Counted from the stretch's first letter, positions 12,782 to 25,837 are shown. The stretch is DNA of 64,000 nucleotides from Cladochytrium replicatum (GCA_025526935.1 JAHLKD010000008.1:186001-250000), one strand, 5' to 3'. Made by a program: numbers and translations. The notes: a model not told the origin generated them from the sequence alone.

Positions 12782-14137
12782 CGTGTGTTGGTGGTGAACG
12801 CGTAGTCAGGTGACCGAAATAACGGAATTGGTGGATTTTACTGCAAATTTTTATCGCAATACTCTTTCCGGGAAACTTCATTTCTAGAGTGATCTCTTAC
12901 AACTGACCCGCAGTGTAATGGGAGAGATGCTCCAGGTGTGGCCGCCTTGGGAGCATGTGGCGGGTTCAACCTTTGGGTTATCTTACGAGGGCTGGCGTAT
13001 GGGTAGGAAGGCGGGTAGCTTGCTATTCCCATATATGTACCTTCTTTACCAGTAGAACACGATCTACGCCTCACTGTGGCCAACTATAAGTCTCAACCTT
13101 CGTCTTCTCGCTTGAACTCGAATGCAGATCGGCGGGGTTTGACTTTTTCGCACTGAAGTTGCTGAACGGAATGTTGCTGAGAAGAGTTGGAGACGAGATG
13201 GAAGGCTGCCACCGCTACCCAAACACCTAAACAAGTACCCCAAAACAAACCGATCACTCTAACTAGACATTAAGTTAATAGACATTCGCTACCATGGTCT
13301 TGGGACTAAAGATTTAGGACTTGTCACCACTGGGTCGGGTCACCCAGCATTGCCGATAGCCAGTCTTGAACCCTGCACCTTTCAATGGGTCAAAAGTCCA
13401 GGTGTGGCGACGAATGTGGGTGTCAAGTAGGACCCTAAGTACTTCACTTGTACTCGGTGTGATCAAAGTTTCGAGTAACAGGCATTTGTGAAGTACAATG
13501 GCTAACCCTACCCCCGGGCTGCGCTGAGAAGGCTTCCGCAAAAGGGTATCCACTCCATGGTCAGACGACAAATATAAGAGTAGTTCTTCATCTAAGAAAA
13601 AGAACAACAAACTTGCCCAAATGAAAATGATTTGAGTGCCAAATCCAGCCAAAGAAGGTTATGTCTTCGGTGGAGTTGTGGCATCGACGGCACTTCGGGT
13701 GTGCAATGTGCATAAAAGGGTCAAAATCCAAAACAGGGTAGAAATCCCGCACCCCTGTAGGATAATTCTTTAACAACCTACACAGTTATCAAACCTCCGA
13801 AACGGTCCTGTATAAAATTGACAGGAAATCGTGTTAAACACATCCGAATGGACGAAGCCATTCTGTTCGGTGAGTAACTCACTAAACTGACCTGCCCGAA
13901 GCAACGAAAGGTGATCCTTTGTAAAAGACATGCTTCAACAAGTTGCCATGCGGCGTGAAGAGAAGAGTGAACACATATTCAGAGTTTGACATGAAGCTGC
14001 AGACCTAATGCAAAAAGCTGAATAAAGGCGTCAGGTTTATAGATACTTGAATCAGGAACAGACATGGTATCATCTATTGAACATTGGTTTAGGCTTTGAC
14101 ATCTCGAATTCTGCAGTCTCCCATAATGTTGCTGCGT
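12782..14137. other. 1.36-kb stretch with no recognised gene
   Basis: This gap lies between the ARL13B start and the 3' end of the second PPR gene. Short open frames on both strands start only at non-ATG codons or show no domain, and no tRNA boxes, 5S rRNA or repeat was recognised. The part near 12782 must hold the ARL13B promoter. I see nothing else I can support. Confidence 0.4.
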
Positions 14138-16694
14138 TCACAAGTTCACGGGCACTTTTTTGTTCCAGGCGGACACATCGTTCATACGCCAACGTTCCTC
14201 AGTTCGTGGTTCAATTTTCGTTTGATCTCGTTTTAAACCATACTGGCTCTCAAGTTCTTCGAGGAGCTCCCGAAGTGCTGCTGCCTGCTTGAAACTTGCC
14301 CATTCCTCCAATTTCTCGGCAACCGCTTCTGCAAGGGAGAGAATGCGTATCGGTATTTGCAGGCGCTGTACCGTGGAAAGTACAGAACCAAATTTTCCGG
14401 CTACCGTAAGCCCTTGCAAGTGTGGATGATAGCATGTACGGTTTTGATGTCCAGTATGTTGTGTCGATCGCTTGCTGCCGACGATCGAGAGTCGTCATGC
14501 GCTTCTGACGAAGTAACGGGAGGGAGTGGCCGAAGTTGAAAATCGAAGAGATACCGCTCCCACACCATCCAAGCGCTGCCAAAATCCCGCTTGACAGCAC
14601 CTATCACATAAATTAGCAGACGTACGTCCAGTGATCCGGCTTCAGTTTCCTCGAAAAGAAACATCGCAGAATCATGTCAATAACAGCTCTTGCCCGCTCT
14701 TCGACAGATTCATCATTAAGATTCTCCGATTGATGGTCTGTCTCCATTTGAATTTGTGACTGTGGAGACAAAATCGCCGCAAGATCTTTGACTGATATGT
14801 TATCGGGAAGCTCGTAGTTGGGCAACGGTTTCATGTGTGTATATGTCAACGGAGCACGGGAAGGAACGTTGACGTACGGAAGCAAACCGATGAGAAGATA
14901 GATTATGGTGAAGGCGTTTGGAAATTGAGGCAGGAATTCAGCTCTGGGTACTTTGCAAAAACGCACGTTGACCCGCAGAGTTGAACGGTAACCGGGGAGG
15001 TTCAGCAGTTGCGCACATAGTCTGATACAGGGAGATTGGTAAACCGGGTCAAGCACGCCGAATAGCTGTTGGATGAATGTGTTGATTAGAAATGATCTCG
15101 TGCGAGCGTTTTGGTTTCGAAACGTCATTGAGGCAGTATTGTGGGTCCCTTCCTTCAAACTTACGAGCTCGTAGATCCTGATCGCTTCATCAAAGTAATG
15201 CTCCTGCCACAACACTTGAACCAGCCGTTTGTAAACTATGTATCGGAGAGGTATGTGCTTATCGACCATTTCGCGGAAAAATCCGCAGTGCAGTTTAAAT
15301 CCTTCGTTCAGAGCAGCTAGCGAACAGCAGTTTGTTGTAACCATCGGCTGGAAAAACGGCATCTCTCGGGCGATGCTGGTAGATGAATAATCCCACATCA
15401 AGTCGTTCGGACGCTTTCAACAGTTGAATCTTTTGTGCAGATGTTGCCTGGAAGGACTGGTCGACATTAAGCTGGTCTCGTCCTATGCAAAGGACTGCTG
15501 AACTCTAACTCATTGGCTGGGGCAGAGCTTACAGATCGATTTCTCTTCTATACATGCCAAACATCTGGCAACAATCCACGAATCATCCAATAGATCACTG
15601 TAGGATCAAATTGATCCTGCTGTCTTTTTTTCTTCTTTGAAGTCGTGTGACATTAATGCGCATTTAAAATCGCTCGATTGACTATTTTCAATGTCACTGT
15701 CATCTAACCAGAGTCGACCCTCTGAATGATCCATTGTGTTGTGCAATGGCACTGAGCAGGTTTCGAAAAGTGCCAACATTTGGCTCCAATCCAAGATGCT
15801 TCATCTCCTCGAATCGAGTCATTGGAGAACGTGAATAAGTTGATAAGTTCTTCATCAAACTCTTGACTCCTTCTACGTTCCCCTCCAATGAAAAAACTTG
15901 CATCGTTCTAGTGAGGCTGCTGCGATCGATTGGAAGACCGAGGGAGATCATCTTTGTTTCAATGGATTTTGCGGAATCACACCCCATTTTGCGGCAATAG
16001 TCAAGCACCATCGCGTAAGTTCGTATGTCGGGTAAAGCGGACGCTCCCCAAATGCAGATCCCTCACATAATTTTGAAAGAAATGTAAACTTTTCTTCATC
16101 CCAGCTCTTGCTGCCAAAATGCAAGACAATTTGAATAAGCTCTGAAATACCACGGGTTGGACCGTTCTCAAGCAAGCTCATCACTCCTACGTTCATGAAG
16201 AACAGGCTAAGTCACGGCGGCAATGACCACACAAATGTTTTAGCATCGCATGTGCCATCATCTGGCTGGATGTCAATGTTGCAGAATCTGAAGAGGTTGT
16301 GAAATAGAACTGCGCTGAATCGACTCCACGCAGTTTCAAAATCCCAAGCACTGTCAATCATTCCAATTCTGTAGAATCGTAAATCATCCCTATGGTATCG
16401 AAGATGTTGATCGACTTTAAATCTCCAGGGCATTGGATGAGCAGAGCGCATGGTACCCAAGGTCACAGTGCTGAAAGTTCGATTGCTAAACGTAGTCAGC
16501 CGAAAAGATCGGCGATAAGAACGATTGGTTTCGCTAAGATGAAAAGTCAATTCATATTTGAAGAACTGAAAATCCATCTTACTGTCGACATATGCGGAGA
16601 CTGACACGTACGAGCAGGCACCAATGAACGGGACAGAGCAGCAAAAACCGCCTCGACGCAGGGATCGCCAGTGCACTTTTAGCTGGCGTTCCAT
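14138..16694 (-). CDS. PPR-type mitochondrial protein with apparent frame breaks (possible pseudogene)
   Basis: ATG at 16694 opens MERQLKVHWRSLRRGGF, a basic mitochondrial-like leader. Later segments are clearly PPR-like: DIRTYAMVLDYCRKMGCDSA, FEEMKHLGLEPNVGTFRNLL, PTVIYWMIRGLLPDVW (spliced into RPNDLMWDY with an exon starting near 15414), LKPDHWTYV followed by LIYVIGAVKRDFGSAW, and KTVHAIIHTCKG followed by KFGSVLSTVQRLQIP. The C-terminus ends at 14138. The frame changes at about 16050, 14620 and 14405. At each point a complete PPR motif reads across if one base is added, beside GGGG, a single C and GGG respectively. So either the gene is decaying or the assembly lacks bases here. Introns are partly uncertain between 15720 and 15414. 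RNA target unknown. Confidence 0.6.
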
Positions 16695-16749
16695 AGCAGA
16701 CACAAAACCCCAAACGCGTCAACCGGAATCCAATCACGGGCTCTGAAAA
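16695..16749. promoter_or_regulatory. 55-bp divergent intergenic region (PPR-type / mL59-like)
   Basis: Two genes for mitochondrial gene expression start 55 bp apart on opposite strands (ATGs at 16694 minus and 16750 plus). A shared promoter would co-express them. No binding motif was recognised. Confidence 0.45.
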
Positions 16750-17350
16750 ATGCTTCCGTTTGCAGCTGGAATCCGCTTCGGCAAGCAGATGCCAACCAAC
16801 TGGGTGATGAAGCAGATCGCATTTCCGCCTCCGAGAGCAGACTTTCGTCCACAACCATCCTTTCTTCACATGAACAAACTGCAGCCGCCTCGCATTTCTT
16901 TCAGAAACCAAGCAAGAATTCGGCGCACATGCATGGTTGCTGGTGTCGACCCTGCCTCGATCGGACTTCCATCTGTGGAAGAGACAAATGCCTTCATTGT
17001 TGCACTTCAGTCACAACCTCATTCAGGCTACCCAACACCAGAAGATGTTCCCGAGGTGCAGCCCCGAGAACTCAAAGATTCCCTCCGGCAAAAGTTGCCA
17101 AAGGGCCGAAAAGTGCAGTTTGATCTGTTTAAAAAGTAAGCTACTCTGATACGTATCCGATCTAATCACTAAACTCTGCTTTTCAGAGAGAAGAAGATCC
17201 ACAAAAACATGTCCGCAATGCCAGAGACAATTGCACGATGGGAACAAGTATAAGTCCATTTTGATGCCATCTTTATGCATGCTGACTGGCAATCTTCAAT
17301 AGGATCAGGAGAAAGCATTGAAATCAACAAAGCCAACGCTGCCGTTTTAA
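16750..17350 (+). CDS. Mitochondrial large-subunit ribosomal protein, mL59 (MRPL25)-like
   Basis: Three exons 16750-17135, 17187-17247 and 17303-17350 sum to 495 nt (164 residues). The N-terminus is hydrophobic and basic, as for a mitochondrial import signal. The core PPRISFRNQARIRRTCMVAG, then LPKGRKVQFDLFKK and a C-terminal MSAMPETIARWEQDQEKAL, resembles the fungal mitoribosomal protein called L25/mL59, which carries a conserved LPKGHK-type motif and ends in a helix with a central Trp. The assignment comes from memory of the family and is moderate; another small mitoribosomal protein is possible. It is followed by about 350 bp (17351-17703) in which I see no gene. Confidence 0.55.
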
Positions 17351-17703
17351 TGTTCGCCTGTTTATTTACAATAAAGAAGCTCAGAGATCTTGGAGTTCAT
17401 TCGGCCTTTTCATCACTCCATATGCATCAAGAAGGACGGCAACGTCAGTAGCTCCATACCGCATTTGGGCACTAAACAGTTGCGCCAGCCAAATCCTCGA
17501 CCCTTACCTCGGAAAAGTGTCTGTGTTGCTGACTGGGAAGTCGTTTGCTGTGTTTGTTTGTGATCAACCTTCTCCGACTAGTCAGCAAGGGTTTTCGTCG
17601 TTTATCGGAATTGATTCGTACATGGATCGAAGTTTGACCAGGTCATTGGAGAGACAAATACTAATGCGGAGACAAATATGAGTCCCGAACATCACGACAA
17701 AAG

Positions 17704-19508
17704 TTAAAGCATTCTCAACTTCAAAATGCCTTTGCTGGCCAACAATGGAACCAGCGTCTCTCCTTCCGGTGCTGACAAGCCCATTAAGTCTAGAATGTAG
17801 ACGCGCGATGTGGCACTCGTGCTCACACCAAGCTGGTTAATTGCAGTGCCTGCTTGGCGGATTCTCAACATTTCCTTTACGGCGTCCTCTTCTTTCCCTG
17901 CGGATAATCTTCCATTGAGCTGATATCAATTGTCGACTTTGACACTTCTGACCAACTGGAGGATCGCCCGATGACGTATCAGTCAACGTAGCAGGGTACA
18001 TTCGAGCGGATAGTTTGGAATCGCTTCTATCAACGACTTTTATTTCCCAATTTCTTCTTTTCTCACATGCGCCGAGTTCGATTGTTTCTTATTTTGGTGA
18101 GCGTTATTGCCTTCCTCAGTAATCCCTTCGTCTGCGGGATCATCTGATGTGAAAATAGCAGAAGATGAGAAGTTTCGTGGAATGATGACGGTTTCCAACT
18201 TCGCTGCCAACTCAGAAGTATCGATTCCTTTCACTGCGAGCTTATGAACGAAAAGGAGGTGGTCCCCTGCGTTTCGATATGTAAAAGTAAAACAAACACG
18301 ATAATCTTTCCGAGTAGCATTTTGCCAAAGGGAGAGCTCATGTCATCCAAGAGCATCTCTATCAAACCACACCGTGATTCAACGAAATCACGACCAATAA
18401 CTCCAACTATAGTATCATTCAAACTCGATACATCCCCTTCAGAAAGTTGCATTGCTGAAACGTACAGACACGGATTATCCACAGTTCTGGAGAAACTTTA
18501 GTTCCCAAATCGATCGAAGGATAGTCTGAGAAGCCCCATTTCCACTTCACGATCAGTTTCGACATGTGCTTGCTGTGCATTTTCAGCTCAAATTAGTTTT
18601 CAGAAGAGATCCAGGAGCCGTTGTCAAGCCTGTCCTCTTCACATCATCCTCCACTACAACGAAAAACCGCTTTTTTGTTGCTTTGGGGATTTTGGAGATG
18701 TAACTTGAAATGCCGTTCATATCATACGTTCGGAGCATACCAAGCACGATCCGACCACAGTCAATGTTATCATTAAGGTTAGGGAACTGCTCCAATTGTG
18801 AAACAATATCTGCAGCCGTACCGATATCGACCAGCCGGAAAAGAATATCACACGCGATATCGATGTACTCCGATGAGTCAAGCTTTATTTGGAAACCTTG
18901 AGCAAAAGCACAGACAAGCAGTGTGACAGATTCTGAGGCGAGCATTCTTCCAAATCGTTCTTTGCAAGAAGTAGGCATAGGATCACCTCCGACTACAGTA
19001 CAATCCCGCAATTCAGTGAGTTTCAAATGAATTACTGCACAATGTTGCTTTTTCTTGCGCTGAGCCCTCTTCTAACCAATTGGAATGACGATCCATTCTA
19101 GTAAACCATATCTGTGTTTCATCCTGTTAGTCCTCTGCATATTCTTCTGACTGGTGCCATCGAATAAGCTCTTTGTTTCTATGGATTCTACCATATCGAG
19201 CACGAAATCAATGACGGCGACTTCTTCCCTGAGCTCAGTTTTGATGGTTATAGTCAATCGGTTCCCATTTCCAGTTGGAAATCTCTCACGACTACGGGTA
19301 TGATACTCCAATAGTAATGTTACTGCACGAGGAGCATCTTTCGCTTCTAAAAAAATCAACAAAAAGTTGCAGCATAAAATGCATTTGCGGCCTTGCACAT
19401 TTTTACGGAGATTCGAAACTGTTCGGTCATATCGGTGTCGTCCGCAACGGATTCCTCGAATAGTTCTTCATCATTTGTCGCTGCGCGATTCTTCTTCGTC
19501 GGTGCCAT
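17704..19508 (-). CDS. Unrecognised multi-exon protein
   Basis: ATG at 19508 gives MAPTKKNRAATNDEELFEES, an acidic, polar start. Further coding blocks on the same strand are DAPRAVTLLLEYHTRSRERF, ITIKTELREEVAVIDFVLDM, then AADIVSQLEQFPNLNDNID with KIPKATKKRFFVVVEDDVKR, IGRDFVESRCGLIEMLLDDM, HKLAVKGIDTSELAAKLETV and a last exon with MLRIRQAGTAINQLGVSTSA ending at a stop at 17704. The blocks look helical and moderately conserved in style, but I do not recognise the family. Exon joints are not all resolved. Between ..LLLHIET and ..DHLLFVHK (near 18270) the frame changes at a GGGG run, where one extra base would join them. No signal peptide or membrane segment is evident. Function unknown. Confidence 0.5.
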
Positions 19509-19685
19509 CAAAGGTAGTTTCGGTGTTTAGAATCTTAACTTAGATGGGGCTTGTAACAACAGCAATCTGCGCGAACTAGAAATTTGCTCGTCGATTTTTG
19601 GACCGCTTGAAGGAGAGCCCAGAAAGGCACTTGCCCAAGAAAGAACTTGACTCCCAATATCTTCAGTGACGCTGGCTCTTTCGAA

Positions 19686-20483
19686 ATGTCTGACAGTGCT
19701 ACAAAGAAACGAAAGCGGACCGAATCTTCACAAGAAACGTTCTTTGATTTCGTTGTCCCCACGGACCTGGGTGCATTTGCCGCCGCTGCTGAAATTACTG
19801 TGCTCGAAACAGTGGCAGGAAGAACCCGATCAGCTATTACAAAGTTCGCTCGAACGACTCCTTCCACATCAAATAGCAAACCCGCAACTAAGACCAAACG
19901 GACAAAGCGAGCTTCGACTGTTGTACCATCGCTTCAAAATTTAAAGTCTGCCGATACCCATTCAGAAACACCAGAGCTGCGGACCGTTGCGAATTGTTCA
20001 GATCCCGACTTTCAGCTATCATCTCAACAATACTCTTTGAGTTCGAAATCAGAGCAACTACAATCATTTTGCATCGCTGAGCAGCCACCAGATCGTAATC
20101 CTTACAGATCTCGGCCAGAGCATACATTGAATGCTCTGTTAATCGGTCAGAAACGATGTGAAGGACTTTCTGATGGCGTTGTTCATGATCATATGTCCGG
20201 TGTGTCGGAACACAGCAAACATGCATGGAATGATACTTTGTCCCGAATCGGTGAAAATCAGACGAGGAGTAGTTGGGAGCGATCTCGCGTTGGAGTTGCT
20301 GAGGAGTCACTATCTTCTTTGGAAATTGAAGTTGAAGCAGATCTTGCGGATATTTTCGAGGGCCTATCTAGCGGTCGCGCACTGTGGTACACAAAAGATC
20401 ATGGAGATGAGTCTGACTTATTCATTTCGTCACCTCATCCAGCCCAATGGACTGGTCTCGTCTCGGACAACTTGCGATGGTAA
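19686..20483 (+). CDS. Basic, disordered orphan protein with nuclear localisation motif
   Basis: ATG at 19686 begins MSDSATKKRKRTESS, with a KKRKR nuclear-import motif at residues 7-11, and continues Ser/Thr-rich with a second basic patch (KTKRTKR). The frame stops at 20483 after HPAQWTGLVSDNLRW. Downstream sequence keeps coding character (for example QTKKKTLLRRKKR in another frame, ending near a GTAAGC donor at about 20552). The true C-terminus may therefore lie further on, after a short intron or a missing base at the GG of the last codon. It could even connect to the MED16 gene 157 bp later. No domain recognised; low-complexity nuclear protein is the most that can be said. Confidence 0.5.
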   Translation: MSDSATKKRKRTESSQETFFDFVVPTDLGAFAAAAEITVLETVAGRTRSAITKFARTTPSTSNSKPATKTKRTKRASTVVPSLQNLKSADTHSETPELRTVANCSDPDFQLSSQQYSLSSKSEQLQSFCIAEQPPDRNPYRSRPEHTLNALLIGQKRCEGLSDGVVHDHMSGVSEHSKHAWNDTLSRIGENQTRSSWERSRVGVAEESLSSLEIEVEADLADIFEGLSSGRALWYTKDHGDESDLFISSPHPAQWTGLVSDNLRW

Positions 20484-20640
20484 ACTCCTTTGGACCTCAA
20501 ACTCCGCAGTTCAAACAAAGAAGAAGACGTTGTTACGGCGAAAAAAGCGGGTAAGCGATGTCCCATCAAGCTTAGACTCAGACTAATATCGGCATTTCAG
20601 AGATGTTTCTCCTTTAATTATTTTCAGTCCAGTCAGCAAT

Positions 20641-23600
20641 ATGTCGAGCTCGAAAACACTCTGCATTCCGCCACAATCCCACGATTTCCCGAATAAACCG
20701 TTCTACGAATCCCAAAGCAACCTTGTGCATGTCGACGCAACTGTTGCTGTACATTTCCAACGGCATATTGACCACATAGTGTGGGATCCTTCAGGAGAGA
20801 GAGTCGTGACTGTGGATGTTACTGGTCGGATTGCGGTCTGGCAAATGAGGGTGAGTGTGAGTAAAGTTTCCCACATTGAAGCTAACGTGAAGCAGGAAAA
20901 TCTCGTGAACCAGTGGGAGCCCCAGGAGTTGATTGATCTCGATGAGCGGGTGGTGAAGCTTCGGTGGTTTGAAAGTCAAACTGAGGTCAGAAGTCGGGAC
21001 CAGTTCAATTAGTACTGTTTGTAATCTTTCCCTTGCAGTACAAAGCTATGCCGGCTCCGAAGACCAAACTGAGACCACGAAAGTTTCTTCCTCGTCCTGA
21101 TTCTCCTCGTCCGCCGAAAACGTCTGACTCAACGTCAACAAATGGACATGTCATTGATCTTACGTCGGACGGAGGAGATATGGAAAGCCAAGATGCCGCG
21201 GGGCGGAATTCGCTCGACACTGTTGTTGACCTCACTGATAATGGTGATGAAGACGTAGCAAAGCAATCACTAGGATCCTCCAGTATCACGTCTTCTGGCA
21301 AGACGTATTATCATGAAGCAGCCGCGAAGGACTTTGATAATGACACTGACGAAGATAATGCGAGAATCGACATCGATTTTCCTAAGCGACGGAGATTTGC
21401 ATACGTTGGGAAAGGAGCTGTTGGTCCAACCCACCCATTTGGCTGGACAGGATTTGTATTGGTGACCGAGTCCGCAAAGGTGAGATTCCAGAACAGTCCA
21501 TTTAGTTTGACACAAATTTACAAGTGTGTGGTTTAGGTCGCAATCTGTGTGATGGAGAGCATTGAATCAAATGTCACCTATGCTTGGGAGCACCTTCCAT
21601 ACCCTGCCAGTGATCTGATGTCAATGGATATCGAACATTCGCACAGCAATAATTCTGATGAATTGACTTGCGGGCCAATTCGAATCACCCATGCGGACAT
21701 AGCGTTCACAGGAGGTACGAGCGAAGGTTTATTTTTGATTTCATTTTTCCTGATTATCAATCAGAGAACGAAATTCGGATTGCCATGTTTGCGGAGCGTT
21801 CGGAAGGTGATGGGTCAACTTTTTGTGCTAGTGGAGAAGAACGGAGGAATGAGATGACGGTGGATTCTCGAGGTAGCGCAACAAACGACCCCTCAACTGA
21901 CGCTGCCCAACTCCGAGATCGATGCTTTGGTGTAGTTAGTGCACGATGCTTCCTGGATGTGGATGATTTGGGTACAAACATTCTGAACGCACCAAAATAA
22001 CTCCACTCAATGATGTTGCATTCTGCAGATATCAAAGTTATTCCTGAATCCGTCTGCAGCATACCACTTTACAGCAGCCACTTGCCTTCCAATGACTCGA
22101 CAACGTCGGCTGAATCAAATGCTCGGGCTTTCGTCAGCGATCACCACAACAATAAACAATCAGACGAGCATCTTCACGTTGCTTTACGACAATTCTTGTC
22201 GACATACGGAAACCAGGGAAGTTCTGTTTTGCACGTCAACTGGGTCAACGACACATCAAACCGCCTTATAATCGTGCTGGGGTGCACCAAGTCACCACCG
22301 TCATCATCACGGAATCCAAAGGTTGACCGATGCTCGGCTATTTTATTGTGGGAACAGGAAGGCCTCAGTTATAGAGATCAATCTTGGCGGCTGACTTCGA
22401 CGCGCTTCGTGGAAGGAGGATTCCCCACCAGTGTTCGAGTTGTCCAGCCAACCTTGGATTTTCCGGCAAGGAACCAGAGCGACTTTGCAAATGCATTCGA
22501 CGATGTGCTTGATGGGCAATACTTCCCCTCACAAGTTGGTGTGTTTGGCTTAAGTGACGGGACTGTCCGTTGTCTCACCATACCTTCACTCGAGCCAACC
22601 TGGTTCGGGGCACATCACACTGTTGATCATGCAAGATTCGCAGATGAGTCGGCGAGTCGTCGGATGTCAATGGATGCGGAGTCAGCTGTCTCAACATTTA
22701 CAAGCGCAGATGGAGTACGAGATGATGGCGAGCCTATCAGAGGGAGGAAGCGAGGGAGACCTCCAAAAGTTCGACGAAGGTCGCGAGGCGGAAAGGGACG
22801 TCGATCTTCTCGTGGATCAATCCAGATTGACACGGACATAAACTCTCAGCACTCGGCAACGATTCAATCTGCGTCGTCGGCGGACACAACAGACGAGAAG
22901 ACGCCAACTTCAATCAATTGGGATCACAGAGGATCACGGACATTATCGCAATGGATAGATTGCTGCAGCAGCAATCATGGGCCAAGCGACGACATTACGC
23001 TATCGCTCGTTACATCAATAGCAATATCACCGTCAAGCGCGAGCTTTATGTGTGCACGGCTTGAGATAGGGCAAGGCGATCCAGCAGCTAGCGTGTTCCT
23101 TGACAGTGGGTTCGCAAACTTGGAACAACCAAGAAGGCCGCCAGTGATCCTCTCCAGTGTTCAAGCAAATGGATTCAGAAATGATGATCTTGAAGCGGAG
23201 TCGTCGAGCGTGCCCAGCAGCGAGAGTATCCCACAAAATGGTAACCGAGCTCCTCATACGAGCAGCGACGTCGACGATATTGCAGAGACTTTGTCGAGAT
23301 TATTTGTGCTGGGTCTTGCTAACGGGGTAGACTTTTCCGATTTGGTCGACATAACAAGTGCCGAAGTCAGATGCGGCGTCTCCCACTCCATCATCCAAGA
23401 CGTGCAGCTTTGGGGTGAGTTCTGCGACACATCCTCCATAATCATTGGAAAACTGACCATGTTGCGGAAAAAGATTGCCTCCCTGATAGGATTCTCGAGC
23501 GGGTCAATGCAGATTTCAATTTGATCATGCCGAATCCGTGCGTACATGTCCCAGGACCGTACGATGAGAGTAATCCAAAGCGTACCGCGAAAGGTTCCCA

Positions 23601-25730
23601 AATTGTCCCGTCGGCGGAAGTGTATGCTACGGCGGTTGGGACGGGAGGTGCAGCCATGCGCTTTCCATTCTTGCCACATTCGTCTGCGAGTGCCGAAGGT
23701 GCACTAGCAGGGTTGCAAATGGCGATGCTCAGGTAAGTTGCAGTAAAGTGAAGAGTGTTTTGCCCTCTGGTAATGAAATATCTATGCCTCTCAAGAATGT
23801 TCGCGGGAAAGGTGGTGCAATATGAAAACACATTCACGATGATCCAGCTTCACGGTATTTCCGAAATGATGATGGATGCGTTTGTGAACCCGTGGGCAAC
23901 CGAGGAAGTGACAGGTGACTGTCTCGGAATGTTTTAAACGTGTAAATAGTTAACACCCATCTGTTTCGACAGATCTTGCGAGGAGGCAATGGGATTTTGA
24001 GACCCACCCACCCGAGCAGGGACAACATCAGATCAGACGTGGTATGTTTGAGGGCTGTCAGTATACATCTTGCGTTGCTTGACCATTCGTTTACCTTCCA
24101 GAAAGTCTGCTAGATTTTGCGTCACTCGGAGTGTGGGTGACTGACTTGTGTATTTCTCTTTTGCGATCGATGTATGTTTGCTTCAATCTTCGAATAACTT
24201 CCCATGCAGACGCAGACGCGGCGCTTGTCACACAATCCGTGCCTACTGTGTCGCAGGCTGACGTTTCCCCAGACGCACAAGGTTGGCGCTGTCGATGATT
24301 GTTCCACCTGACCGCCCACGCACTAACTGCATCTTCCAGATAAAGAGATCGTGGAGCAACTTACCAGTCGTCCTTCTCCCATCGCACTCCTGTTCCACAC
24401 CGCGACCCGCCGAAACTTGATACAGATTCTTCTCCTCATGCATTTTGCGCGAACCAGCATCAGAGAATACCAGCATGCAGATAATAGCCGGTTGGAGTAT
24501 CTACAGGCATCGTTGGCACGAGGAGGGGACGAACTTACAGTTCGCAAGCATATGGCAGTGATCAAGGAGGACCTCAACAGACTGAGATCCGTGGAACATA
24601 CGTTGAATCGATCGCGTTTGCAATTCGAGCTGTTTGGGAGAATATTGGTTGATCTTGATGGACATGTCTCGAAGGGTGAATCTGGGGAAGAGGAGGAGGA
24701 GACCACTGGGGACTGTGATTGGTGGTGGGAGTCACCGACTAGGGAAGGGAGCGTGGAAGCTGGAATTGAATCTGGGCGAGAGCCGCTGGAGTCGACGCGA
24801 CAGCTGGTACATTCCGTGAGAGGGAGGGTGAAAGATGAAGTTCGAATATTCATTCAGGGGACGTTACCGCATGGCTACGAACGAGCAGTTGGGTTTCTCC
24901 GGCGAAAGATGGAGTCGAGCCTGACACAGCTATTCACTGAGCCCTCCGCGGACGCCGGCGCTGGGAGCGGTGCGAAGGAGTTATCTGCGCTGGCCATGCT
25001 CGGAAATCTTGACACTGAGTGGCTGGAATTGCGGCGAATGCAGGAAGTTCCAGCTGCAAACACGCATATTCTACGAACTGGCGTTGGCAGAGCTCACCTC
25101 GAGTATCTCCGGGCCCTTCATGCTGATAGCTCGACGAATGACTTTGGTAACCCTACTACGCAGCATTTGCATGCGCAGTACACCGAAGAGCGAAATAGAT
25201 TCTTTGAGCGCGTGAGTGGAATTCGGTCGGAGGTTGTCGACGAAGCTACGTTGATTCGTAGTCACCACGATGTGATCACCAAGCGGAACTTGAATCACCA
25301 AAACGCGATCCGACAATGTACAAAGTGCTTTCACATGTCTGCACTTCGCATTCGCCAACCACACACACCGTCTACCACGGGAGGAGCCCACCTCAGCGAT
25401 GCGACTCTTCGCTCTCCAAGCAACGGTGTCACGTCCCCAACCTGGCGCAGACATAGTACATCGCGGATCGAGGAGGTCATGTCAAGGCGAGAGATAATCA
25501 CATCCGAGCGGCGTAAGAAGGTGCGGGACCACATGGATGAGGTTGTTGCGGCGACCTCGACGTTCGATGATGATGTGGATGATGATGTGTTCGATTGGGA
25601 GCGAAGCGGTGTGAATGGGACAATGGGGAAGGCGGGGACTTTTCAGAGAGAGAAAGTGTCATGGCACGATCGTGCATGTAGATGTGGTGGACGATGGAGG
25701 CTAGTTCTCGATTTGCCTGGAATGAAATGA
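20641..25730 (+). CDS. MED16: Mediator complex subunit 16 (MED16/Sin4)
   Basis: Eleven exons: 20641-20850, 20896-20985, 21039-21479, 21537-21714, 21765-21971, 22029-23414, 23474-23732, 23796-23914, 23973-24041, 24102-24281 and 24340-25730. They sum to 4530 nt (1509 residues). The N-terminal WD-type propeller includes IDHIVWDPSGERVVTVDVTG, ITHADIAFTGG and VGVFGLSDGTVRCL, positions matching animal MED16 (ITCLEWDQSG, LADIAFTGG). The C-terminus has the family's cysteine signature: CTKC near residue 1370 and WHDRACRCGGRWRLVLDLP at the end, as in the CxRC...LCGGLWW of human MED16. MED16 is a Mediator tail subunit linking activators to RNA polymerase II. Long acidic and Arg-rich disordered inserts (GRKRGRPPKVRRRSRGGKG, an AT-hook-like GRP motif) enlarge it. 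The first intron is 45 nt and stop-free, so retention would keep the frame. Confidence 0.87.
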
Positions 25731-25837
25731 TACTAAAAAGAAAAAGCGAACAACTTCGATTTGCGGATAGTAATAACTCAGTCTGTCAGTTTGCAAAATA
25801 AGTTAATCAGTTATTGTTAAAGAACAAGCTTTTTGAA

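Noticed and set aside
12838-13083. Minus-strand frame of 81 codons upstream of ARL13B.
   Set aside because: It starts with TTG rather than ATG, has no domain and no splice partner.
13314-13776. Two overlapping minus-strand frames in the 12.8-14.1 kb gap.
   Set aside because: No homology recognised, different frames, no coding periodicity visible beyond chance.
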